Shown one piece after another: positions 6,512 to 13,230 of a DNA stretch of 64,000 bases. Below the pieces are notes generated by a model. That model ran no database searches. It saw only the letters and a program-made list of their open reading frames with translations, and was not told where the DNA came from. Made by a program: the position numbers and the translations under genes. The DNA lies in NCBI RefSeq assembly GCF_000015245.1, contig NC_008700.1, positions 371,001 through 435,000 on the forward strand. The letters are read 5' to 3'. The stretch is from Shewanella amazonensis SB2B (GTDB lineage: Bacteria > Pseudomonadota > Gammaproteobacteria > Enterobacterales > Shewanellaceae). Every line of letters begins with the position of its first letter. The first letter of the stretch is position 1.

Positions 6512-7216
6512 TTACGTGCCAATCCTCCATTCTGGAGCAACCCAATCAGAACGCCAATCTAGTTCTTCTGACATAGCAGCTATTTGACCGTATTCCTTAA
6601 AATAGGCTTCTACTATTGCTGGTTCAGTTATATACAAGGCATTTTCAAGTGACATTGTCGCGTTCTTTGTTAAATTAAATGATCCAGTCCAAACAGCATA
6701 GGGTGTTACTTTTTCAATACCATATTCTTCTAGGCTGGCTTCTACTTTTGCAAAAATTAAAAACTTATTGTGCATTCGGGGAAAAGCAGGTGTTTTATCT
6801 CTATTATGGTTACCAACGCACCTAACTGGTTCAATAGAAGGATCACCAAGAACTGATACTGAACTCAATATATTCCCAAATGAATACCGAGTAAGAACAC
6901 AAGTTAAATTATTATATTTAGTTCGCAGGGTACTTTTAAAATCAGTTCTTGAGCCAACATCTGGCCGAAGAAAATCTTCTTTTTGAACAATTATTGAAAC
7001 ATTATCTTTTTCAGCCAATGCGTCAAGAATTGAGTAACTAGTCAACCAGGCAACCGCCCCAAAGACCGCGTCAGCTTGTTTGATATGCGCAAGCAGGTGA
7101 TTTTCTATGTCTCGAAAATATACTTTTGTGCCTGTTGGTGATTCGATGCTGTTATCGATGAATCTTTCGTTATAATTCCCATCATTATCGATTTGGAACT
7201 TATTTAGATCTTCCAT
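6512..7216 (-). CDS. Phospholipase D-like nuclease-fold protein (cassette gene)
   Basis: A 234-residue AT-rich gene. The C-terminal half holds a PLD-superfamily signature: MHNKFLIF near residue 149 (H-x-K) followed by AVWTGSFNLTKNA near 174. The first half contains DAVFGAVAWLTSYSILDAL, the usual first strand-helix of the fold. Only one H-x-K is present and the usual downstream Asp is not obvious, so it would act as a dimer or be inactive. Such single-motif proteins include DNA nucleases of defence systems. Ribosome binding site AAGGAGG precedes the ATG. The 5' side abuts an IS110 remnant. Confidence 0.75.
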   Translation of the reverse strand: MEDLNKFQIDNDGNYNERFIDNSIESPTGTKVYFRDIENHLLAHIKQADAVFGAVAWLTSYSILDALAEKDNVSIIVQKEDFLRPDVGSRTDFKSTLRTKYNNLTCVLTRYSFGNILSSVSVLGDPSIEPVRCVGNHNRDKTPAFPRMHNKFLIFAKVEASLEEYGIEKVTPYAVWTGSFNLTKNATMSLENALYITEPAIVEAYFKEYGQIAAMSEELDWRSDWVAPEWRIGT

Positions 7217-7357
7217 ACAACTTTAAACCTCCTTTATACTAATGATTCGCTGTACAGGTGTCGGCCTCCGTGTTTTCTCGTGGGTTAGTCAAACCAGAGT
7301 CACACTGTTTAATGAACTTTCTCTATCAGGAAAGACAAACAATCACAGTAGGCCGAC
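7217..7357 (+). other. Putative left end of a decayed IS110-type element
   Basis: About 140 bp of noncoding sequence precede the broken transposase at 7358. In IS110-group elements the stretch upstream of the transposase is the left end that encodes the bridge RNA. The exact element end cannot be fixed because no target copy is available. The plus-strand region contains several short self-complementary stretches. Confidence 0.4.
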
Positions 7358-7513
7358 ATGTCTAAAGCTAACACACTTTTTATCGGTTTGGACGTGCACT
7401 AGGAGACCACGGATGTGGTCTGGATTTCTGATAAGTTGGATGATGCGGCACGCACTCTGTCATCAAGCGCTGGCACAGCTCCTTTAAACCAGCAGCGTGT
7501 AAGTTATGTTTAA
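7358..7513 (+). pseudogene. IS110-family transposase fragment, N-terminal, with stop
   Basis: The frame reads MSKANTLFIGLDVH, then an amber stop at 7400-7402 where the family has Lys, then ETTDVVWISD and about 26 more residues before a second stop. FIGLDVHKETTDV is the classical N-terminal DEDD-domain start of IS110 transposases and carries the first catalytic Asp. The rest of the transposase is missing, so this is a truncated and inactivated copy. It faces opposite to the cassettes. It lies between the PLD and NERD cassettes, where an attC is expected. Confidence 0.7.
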
Positions 7514-7603
7514 TGGCTGGTCTGCAAAATGTTAGCCCTGTCGCCGCTATTCATATGCCAGTCTCTATGTTTGTGACAACATCGTCTGAGTGGCGAAACA
7601 CGA

Positions 7604-8386
7604 TCAACTCAGTTCTTCAATAGCCCTGCATTTAGGGTACGAAGAGCATCCCCAAAATCGCTTGCCTTTGTTGTCGCCACGCTTTGACTCCCGCATCACC
7701 ATTTCTGAGCCACAGCGAACACACTGCTTGTTCTGGCTTTTGCAGGCTACCAGCGCTTTCACATGGTGTCTGTGCTTGATATCAGTGACAAGGCCACGCT
7801 TTAACTTAATCTCTTCAATCCGCGCAATGAGGCTGTGATACTCCTCATCAGAAAATACGACCTGCTCGAAGGTTTTGATGTGACGCACGCAGCCACTGGC
7901 ATAGGTCACGTTATCCGGCATCTCGGTCTTAAAGGTGCTGTCACCAATGAACACAATCACAGAATGCAGTTTCTCAATGCCGATGCCTAACAGTGACTCC
8001 AGCGTTTTCACATGTTTATAGTTTTGATGCAGCGGATTCTGAAATTTGGAGGAATGGCGATAGATTTTCTGTGTCCATTGCCGCTGGTTTACAGAACCAT
8101 AAATCCAGCCCTTCATGTTCTTGGTTTCCACCACAAACACCCCAAACCTGGAGACCAGAACATGGTCAATCTGGGTGGTGCCATCCTCGGTCGGCAGGGT
8201 CACATCCTTTACCAGCGTATAGTCACCGTCAGATGCTTGAGCCAATCCGGATAATTGTCTGTTGACCAAAAACTCGCCGAAGACTCCTTTAAACCAGCGA
8301 CTCTTAAAGATCAGCGCAACGGCGACAAGCGGAAAGATGTACCAGACCTGCGCAAATGCGCCTGAAAAAAGCGCCCAAAAATCCAC
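7604..8386 (-). CDS. NERD-domain nuclease-like protein with C-terminal zinc ribbon
   Basis: A 260-residue protein starting at GTG with AAGGAGG 4 nt upstream. Order: membrane helix (about 10-30), NERD domain (about 35-150) with GEFLVNRQL, QIDHVLVSRFGVFVVETKN and the Q-W-Q-like RQWTQK segment, then a C-terminal topoisomerase-type zinc ribbon (CVRCGSEM and GCSSYPKC). The D...E-x-K arrangement in IDHVLV/VVETKN is the nuclease core of the restriction-like fold. Zinc-ribbon NERD proteins are thought to act on nucleic acid; an anti-phage or DNA-processing role is inference. It lies in the cassette array. Confidence 0.87.
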   Translation of the reverse strand: MDFWALFSGAFAQVWYIFPLVAVALIFKSRWFKGVFGEFLVNRQLSGLAQASDGDYTLVKDVTLPTEDGTTQIDHVLVSRFGVFVVETKNMKGWIYGSVNQRQWTQKIYRHSSKFQNPLHQNYKHVKTLESLLGIGIEKLHSVIVFIGDSTFKTEMPDNVTYASGCVRHIKTFEQVVFSDEEYHSLIARIEEIKLKRGLVTDIKHRHHVKALVACKSQNKQCVRCGSEMVMRESKRGDNKGKRFWGCSSYPKCRAIEELS

Positions 8387-8555
8387 AAAACCTCCTTGTT
8401 TGCATGCGACAACTCATTGGATGACTGACGGGTCAGTTTATAACCCCTTGATGAGAAGTCGCTTGGTAGTCTGCTTAAAGTCGCGGGGCTTCGATGGGGT
8501 TCAGATCGTGCAACTTTCAGTGCCTGTCCTATCTTTGGATATGATGAGATTTTAT

Positions 8556-8834
8556 CTACTTACGGAGAGTCTTTTCCTCCTGATAAGTTTTTAGAGTATA
8601 AAGAGCTTCTTGGGATATAGGATGCACTGAGTCTATATTGGAAACTATATTATTAATAATGTTGAAGCTTTCTATTACGAAGGTGTCATAACTATTGTTA
8701 TCCCATGATTGTATGAGCTTACGGTTTGCTACCCACAGACGAAACATATCTGAGGTTTTAAAATCAATATTACTAGAAGCGAAATCTTCTATCTCAGTAT
8801 TGAGCAGTTGATAGACACGCGCACTTTTAATCAT
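8556..8834 (-). CDS. Hypothetical 92-residue cassette protein
   Basis: An AT-rich gene. AAGGAGGA 7 nt upstream fixes the ATG at 8834 rather than the upstream ATG at 8873. The protein is mixed-charge and largely helical (ARVYQLLNTEIEDFA, FRLWVANRKLIQSW, ESFNIINNIV, YTLKTYQEEK), with no membrane segment or cysteine pattern. It begins about 37 nt after the attC at 8871-8929. No family recognised. No clear attC follows it. Confidence 0.6.
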   Translation of the reverse strand: MIKSARVYQLLNTEIEDFASSNIDFKTSDMFRLWVANRKLIQSWDNNSYDTFVIESFNIINNIVSNIDSVHPISQEALYTLKTYQEEKTLRK

Positions 8835-8870
8835 ATAGTCCTCCTTGGACTTAAGTGTTACACAGAGAAA

Positions 8871-8929
8871 CATAACGACTATACTCAGAGGCGGCGTTCA
8901 GCCGTCCGTTGGAGTGCTTTGTCATGTGG
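8871..8929 (-). repeat. Short attC site (about 59 bp)
   Basis: Minus strand: CACATGACAAAGC, then ACTCCAACGGACGGC, loop TGAAC, GCCGCCTCTGAGT and GTCGTTATG. Paired arms, an extrahelical imbalance and terminal boxes fit a short attC. It joins the cassette at 8939-9265 to the one at 8556-8834. Confidence 0.78.
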
Positions 8930-8938
8930 TTTTTCATA

Positions 8939-9265
8939 TTAATTTTTGTCCAACTCCACATCAAGCAAACGATCTTCGCAAGAAGATAGTTTTTCTTTAA
9001 GCACCTCTACTTCCCTTTTCAAGTCTTGAACCTCAACGCCATTATCCAAATTTGCAAATAACTCGCTTGCCTCTTCCCTGTTTAAATTTTGAAAGCTACT
9101 TATTGACTCCAGCGAGTATATTAAATAGGCAATGACAACATACAAACCATACTCAAAATAATACACGACACCGCAAGCAATAACTGCCTTAATAAAGGTG
9201 AATAATACGACAGCAAACTTTCTACTTTCTCTTAGACCAGCTATTCTAGGATTTTCGTAACTCAT
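8939..9265 (-). CDS. Hypothetical membrane protein with coiled-coil tail (cassette gene)
   Basis: A 108-residue protein. An N-terminal cytosolic basic stretch is followed by two hydrophobic segments (about 18-36 and 40-54) and a C-terminal acidic coiled coil (EVQDLKREVEVLKEKLSS). The ATG lies about 14 nt after GTTATGT, the attC boundary of SRAP copy 2. The ribosome binding site is weak (GGTAAGA). Its own attC begins a few bases after the stop. No family recognised; a membrane-anchored scaffold or immunity-like protein is possible but unproven. Confidence 0.65.
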   Translation of the reverse strand: MSYENPRIAGLRESRKFAVVLFTFIKAVIACGVVYYFEYGLYVVIAYLIYSLESISSFQNLNREEASELFANLDNGVEVQDLKREVEVLKEKLSSCEDRLLDVELDKN

Positions 9266-9282
9266 AATTTCTTACCACATAA

Positions 9283-9385
9283 CATTTTAATAGTGTGACC
9301 TTGCAAAGTAGCCTTTTTTTCCAAGCCCCTAACCCACTTGGTAACCAGTTCTAGGGCTATTGGCTGTACTAAAAACCATGTCAGT
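9283..9385 (-). repeat. Degenerate attC after SRAP copy 2
   Basis: Begins in the SRAP stop region (CACTGACATGGTTTTTAGTAC) and ends CACTATTAAAATGTTATGT. TGACATGG-TTTTTAGT pairs loosely with the ACTATTAAAATGTTA arm. The next cassette starts right after the terminal box. Confidence 0.55.
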
Positions 9386-9974
9386 GCTGAGCTTCGACCA
9401 AAATCCCCAAGCTGTGTTCGTTTTGCAGCAGTGGCTGAAGCTGTTCTGGCGTAGAACCAAACCAGAAATCGATGTTGTCTGGGTCGATAAACAGCGGCAT
9501 ACGGTTGTGGTACAGGGCGCAGCTGGGTATGGGGGCAGTGGTTAGGCTGACCAGCTTGGCTCCGGTGGGTTCGTTGAACACCAGTCCGGCCATCAGTAGC
9601 GGCTTGTTGTTGGCGGCGCTGAAGAGGTACTTAACCTTTCGACCTTTTTCTCTACCGTCAGTGCCTTGCTCCTGACGCCACTCGTACCAGCCTGAGCAGG
9701 GCACCAGGCATCTGTGTTCGGCAAAGGCGCGTTTGAAGGTGGGCTTTTGCATGACGGTTTCAGCCTGTGCATTGATAAGGATCTGCTTCGCCCAGGTAGG
9801 CTTAATGCCCCAAGCGGTATCCCGCTGCTTAAGCGAGCCCTGTTCATGCACCAGAGTCGCCACTGTCTGCGTGGGGCGTAAATCCCTATTGTCGCTGGCG
9901 TGAAAATCCAGACCAAGGGTTTCACTCAGCCACTGGCACAGAGGATCGGCTATTACATTCATCCGGCCACACAT
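9381..9974 (-). CDS. yedK: SOS response-associated peptidase (YedK/HMCES type), copy 2
   Basis: A 197-residue SRAP protein differing from the copy at 5741-6334 at roughly ten positions (for example WLSET for WVGEI, SCALYH for SCAPYH). Cys2, the GWYEWR glutamate and the HNRMP histidine are intact, so both copies should be active in abasic-site crosslinking. Homology extends about 100 bp past the stop into the attC and 20 bp upstream of the start (CATTCAACGCGCCTCCGATGT on the plus strand), then stops abruptly at both ends. The duplicated unit is therefore a whole cassette. Confidence 0.92.
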   Translation of the reverse strand: MCGRMNVIADPLCQWLSETLGLDFHASDNRDLRPTQTVATLVHEQGSLKQRDTAWGIKPTWAKQILINAQAETVMQKPTFKRAFAEHRCLVPCSGWYEWRQEQGTDGREKGRKVKYLFSAANNKPLLMAGLVFNEPTGAKLVSLTTAPIPSCALYHNRMPLFIDPDNIDFWFGSTPEQLQPLLQNEHSLGILVEAQH

Positions 9975-9989
9975 TCAACGCGCCTCCGA

Positions 9990-10106
9990 TGTTGTCTTAC
10001 AAGTGAAGCATACGCCTACTTACGAGTCCGCATTTACAGGAACTCGACAGTTCGAAAAGTCCCTTGACTTGGCGTATTAAATTCTGACGGAATACCACAG
10101 TCACTT
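9990..10106 (-). repeat. attC-like site after the 275-residue cassette gene
   Basis: Minus strand starts CAGCTAACAAGTGA, which includes the stop codon of the upstream gene, and ends TCACTTGTAAGAC. The terminal AACAAGTGA and TCACTTGT are exact complements, and an inner TACGCC/GGCGTA pair exists. The distal box is GTAAGAC instead of GTTAGAC, a change at a conserved position that may disable it. Confidence 0.6.
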
Positions 10107-10107
10107 G

Positions 10108-10935
10108 TTAGCTGCCCTTTAAACCACCGACCATTTTTTTAAAGCTATCTTTATGTCTTTTTCTTGAGGCTAATTCAGCAATAAGGAAACTCAGACAAGC
10201 TTGCAAGCTTTCAGCTTTAACTAAACATTCTTCGTCAGTTAAACTATGAACTCCTTCGCTAAGAAGGCTATAGATTGTTCCTAATGGGTTTAGTCCGTCA
10301 GGTTTTAAATACTCTGGTAAAGCATTGTTGGCGATTTTAATTTTATCGCTCATTGGAGACTCTTTTCGCAGTTCATCTATTGCTATTTTTATAGGATCAT
10401 TTGCTTGAGATGGGTCTAGGTCTGATGCGAGAAGATCTAAAAGTTTAACTATGTTAAGTTCAACAATTCTTCTGAAATACGCAAAAGCGGCAATTCCATA
10501 ACCGTTACTGAGAGATATTAGAGCTTTTTCATAGTACTCGGCATCTTCTTTAAAAAACTTTTGAAGTTTTCCATCTCTTTCAAGCTTTTTACGGGGCCGT
10601 TGCCCATATTTTTGAATCTTCACAGTTTCTTCAGTTACTTCTTGTTCTACCAAAAAAGTATGATTCTCAGTTTTACAAGATACGCAAGTGAAGGTGAAAT
10701 ACGAGGTTCCTGATTGTAAAAACTGTATTTTTCCCATTGGGTGGTGGCTAGTAATACCGCCTAAGCTCCGAAGGTCTTGAAACGGCCTTATTTGGTTACA
10801 AGTTTCACAGAATTCATCAATTTCCCTAATCCAAAGACTCGTTCTCATTTTTTCAGGCTGAGCAAATGTCTTCCATGAATATAAAGGTGAATTTTCCAGA
10901 AATTTCTTAATTCCTTGATCCGATAAAGTTTCCAC
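10108..10935 (-). CDS. Zinc-finger plus DUF4145-like protein (cassette gene)
   Basis: A 275-residue AT-rich gene starting at GTG (AGGAG 4 nt upstream). The first 100 residues hold a four-cysteine zinc site, CETC near 42 and CVSC near 83. The second half is helical, with YEKALISLSNGYGIAAFAYFRRIVE near 138 and GVHSLTDEEC near 230. That Y--A---L--G---AA---RR--E pattern with a C-terminal H is typical of DUF4145/HEPN-related proteins often found near restriction or defence genes. Function is not proven. It lies right after a GTTAGC attC boundary. Confidence 0.7.
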   Translation of the reverse strand: METLSDQGIKKFLENSPLYSWKTFAQPEKMRTSLWIREIDEFCETCNQIRPFQDLRSLGGITSHHPMGKIQFLQSGTSYFTFTCVSCKTENHTFLVEQEVTEETVKIQKYGQRPRKKLERDGKLQKFFKEDAEYYEKALISLSNGYGIAAFAYFRRIVELNIVKLLDLLASDLDPSQANDPIKIAIDELRKESPMSDKIKIANNALPEYLKPDGLNPLGTIYSLLSEGVHSLTDEECLVKAESLQACLSFLIAELASRKRHKDSFKKMVGGLKGS

Positions 10936-11312
10936 GTGACTCCTGATTTCTATGGGCAGCTAACATTTGAATAGTGCGTATGCGCATAATCTCACCTCCG
11001 ACCACTTGGCAAGAACTCACGCAACACACTGTTTTTAAGAGCGATGATTTTCAATTTAAAAAATCATCATGGATGGAAAGTGCTCCTGAGAAGAGTCACC
11101 ACAGGCATCACATTCAATTTGAAGCTCAACCTGAAATTCCACCTTCGAAGCCGCTTTGGCCTTCAAGCCAAGCGCCACCTGAGGCATCGCCCCAATAGCT
11201 GCAAGGTAAGCTACCGCCACTGGCACTAGCTACCAGACAGCACGCAGGTCTCCACACTATTATTCGTCTCATCCCTGAGACTCACCCCAACGGGGCCAAC
11301 CTTATGGTTGTT

Positions 11313-11335
11313 CAAATCTGTTCCTGACAGATTTG
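11313..11335. other. 23-nt inverted repeat
   Basis: CAAATCTGT (11313-11321), loop TCCTG, ACAGATTTG (11327-11335). A perfect 9-bp stem without a T tract in a region lacking genes. It may be an operator or a structured site. Confidence 0.4.
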
Positions 11336-12146
11336 TCGCCCATGGCACTGACTACCAGACAGCAGTGTTCACCTGATTTTCACTATCTGAGCATTAACAA
11401 TGAGTTAGCCAGCCTAAGCCATATGCAAAGCTATCGCAGGAGGGGATGTGGGTCTGTGATGGGGGTCGAAAGACGGGCGCATCCCTGCTGCAATTGCTCT
11501 CAGTTGAACTCGACATTGAGCCAACCGTCAGCGCTACTAATGTGCCTGTTTGAGCGCATTGTATGCAATCCATTGTTTGTTATTGCCTGAGCCAATTTAT
11601 CCCAATCCCACTGGTAAGACAAGGGTACTAGTTAGGCGCAGCATGCTTATCTAAAATAATGATTATCAACATGATTCAATCCATTCATTCGGGTGTAAAA
11701 CTTCCGTTTTATGCTGCATTTAAGGCTCGGCTAATTTGCATAGTGCGAGCGGATTGTTTCGATTAGCCCGTTTCTTCAATACCAAATGGCGTTTGATCGA
11801 CTCAGATCCGGTTTGTTTGCCTTGGCTGGGCGTAACTAATCAGTGAGAACCCTAACGGGATGTAGGTGGGTTAAGGGCGTAAACGACTTGGCCAAAAAGG
11901 CTGGGTTGGTTTGTGCCAGTATTAACCCATCGACAAGGACAGGGTGGCAGCTCGCAGGCTTCTTGCTACAAAGCAGCCTGGTGTTCTCTGGCACTTTATT
12001 GAAGTGGCCCGTGACCCAATTCCACCGAGCAAAACTTATGAGTACGTGATGTTTGAGGGAATTCGAACCCACGTGACCTTTTGGTCTGCCACCTTAATGT
12101 GATTGGCTGCGGCGAAAATGCGGCAGTGCAATCCGCTCGGTATGTC

Positions 12147-12180
12147 ACGGAGCAGCGGCGCATATGCGCCGCTGCTCCGT
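12147..12180. repeat. 34-bp perfect palindrome
   Basis: The sequence ACGGAGCAGCGGCGCAT is followed immediately by its exact reverse complement, centred on CATATG, and then TTTTGT on the plus strand. It lies 20 bp past the stop of the winged-helix gene. It may act as a terminator for plus-strand transcription or as a recognition site. A loop-free perfect palindrome of this size is rare. Confidence 0.8.
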
Positions 12181-12199
12181 TTTGTACTGCCAACCCCGC

Positions 12200-13138
12200 T
12201 TAAGGGTAAAACAGCGCTGTGAGTTCCTGACAATATACGGTGCGATAGATGATGGCCTTTTGCAGTCGCTCGACTTCGGCGTGGTTGAGTGCCTCGCCTT
12301 TAGGGCTGCGCTTGGCTGCATTCGCGCCAGTGGCCTCGGTAAGCAGCTGCTGATGCAGGCGTTTGGTGTCGCTCAGGATGTCCATGTTGTGGGAAAACAG
12401 CATCACCTTTTGGTAAAGCCCTGACTCAAGACCGTTGGCCCACTTCTTAAGAATGGTCTGGCGCTGCTTTTTGGTTTTGAAGGCGTGCTCCATTTCAATC
12501 GCAGCCAGGGTGCCGGAGGGTTCCTGCACCAGACCATCGATATTGCGGGTACTGTTTTCGGGATGCAGGCGACGAAACTCGGTTTCGCTGATAAAGCGCT
12601 GCCACTGGGGGCTGAAATCCGCCTCCTGACGGGTATTGAGCAGCCCACGCATAATGACAAAGGCGCACATTAAATCGTGCATGATGGTGTTTTGATTTAC
12701 CCGCTGCGATGGCTCAGACACAGAGCGGTAATGAATGGCGATGCCCATCAGCTCCTCCGCCATTCTGGCGCCGGAGAAGCTTAATACGTACACGCGGCCA
12801 TCCACCGAGCGCGGTGTGCGCACATCAACCAGCAAACCCTCAGCAACCAGCTTATTGAGATGCTCCAGCGCCAGGCGCCTGTTGGTGCCATAAAAGACTT
12901 CAATCAGACTGGGGCTGATAAGGCCAAAACGGGCCACCATCTTGATGGTGAGATTGCGCCTGGACTTACCCGTTTGGCAGCGATTGCTGCCGACCTGATA
13001 GCCCATGTCGATGCTGAAGAAGGGGCGATACTCATCCCTGACGGATAAGAGTGCTGCTGGTTTATTGCCGGATGACGGCGCTGCTGTCTTATTGCCAGAT
13101 GACGGCAAGGGTGGTTTGTTGCCAGAACCGTTTGTCAT
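12200..13138 (-). CDS. Winged-helix replication-relaxation-like protein
   Basis: A 312-residue protein. GGGAGGA 6 nt before the ATG at 13138 fixes the start, not the ATG 20 codons upstream. A low-complexity N-terminal tail carries an SSGNK repeat (three copies). A winged helix follows (about 55-120: LTIKMVARFGLISPSLIEVF, RRLALEHLNKLVAEGLL, VYVLSFSGARMAEEL), then a mixed domain with MHDLMCAF near 170 and AAIEMEHAFKTKKQ near 220. This order and the H-x-L/IEME features resemble the Replic_Relax family found on plasmids and islands. Replication or mobilisation of the island is inferred. Confidence 0.6.
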   Translation of the reverse strand: MTNGSGNKPPLPSSGNKTAAPSSGNKPAALLSVRDEYRPFFSIDMGYQVGSNRCQTGKSRRNLTIKMVARFGLISPSLIEVFYGTNRRLALEHLNKLVAEGLLVDVRTPRSVDGRVYVLSFSGARMAEELMGIAIHYRSVSEPSQRVNQNTIMHDLMCAFVIMRGLLNTRQEADFSPQWQRFISETEFRRLHPENSTRNIDGLVQEPSGTLAAIEMEHAFKTKKQRQTILKKWANGLESGLYQKVMLFSHNMDILSDTKRLHQQLLTEATGANAAKRSPKGEALNHAEVERLQKAIIYRTVYCQELTALFYP

Positions 13139-13230
13139 GCTTCCTCCCTGATGCGAGCCTGAGACAAGTTCAGCATTAGGTAAGGCCACATCACGCAAAT
13201 TCAGCCCAATCAGCCAGTGCCAATGTCGCT

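Larger units (their letters stand above)
3600..11640 (-). mobile_element. Integron-like gene cassette array without integrase (CALIN-type)
   Basis: At least nine short, mutually unrelated genes lie on the minus strand. Several have their stop codon inside or next to an RYYYAAC-like box and the next gene begins 8-40 nt after a GTTRRRY-like box. The clearest attC sites are 4757-4855 and 8871-8929; degenerate ones lie at about 5599-5745, 9283-9385, 9990-10106 and starting at 10959. No intI-like gene is present, only a non-integron tyrosine recombinase at 13813. The boundaries are approximate: the left cassette lacks an obvious attC, and the right limit is a GTTAGGC box at 11631-11640. Confidence 0.7.
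10936..12199. other. Gene-poor 1.26 kb between cassette array and winged-helix gene
   Basis: No convincing gene on either strand. Visible items are: a cassette boundary GCTAACATTTGAATAGTG at 10959-10976; inverted repeats at 11043-11068 and 11313-11335; a 22-bp direct repeat (TGGCACT--CTACCAGACAGCA) at 11221 and 11343; a GTTAGGC box at 11631-11640; a Fur-box-like ATAATGATTATCA near 11657-11669; and a 34-bp perfect palindrome at 12147-12180. It may be the attI-proximal remnant of the array. Confidence 0.55.

Noticed and set aside
11843..12049. 68-residue plus-strand frame (begins MRTLTGCRWVKG)
   Set aside because: GTG start with no ribosome binding site, no recognised family, and overlapping open frames on the other strand. 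Not supported as a gene.
12047..12085. tRNA-like 3' end on the minus strand (GGGTTCGAATTCCC with an upstream AGACCAAAAGGTC arm)
   Set aside because: The T stem does not pair correctly with a 7-nt loop, no CCA or acceptor partner is seen, and no upstream half exists. At most a decayed fragment or a chance palindrome.
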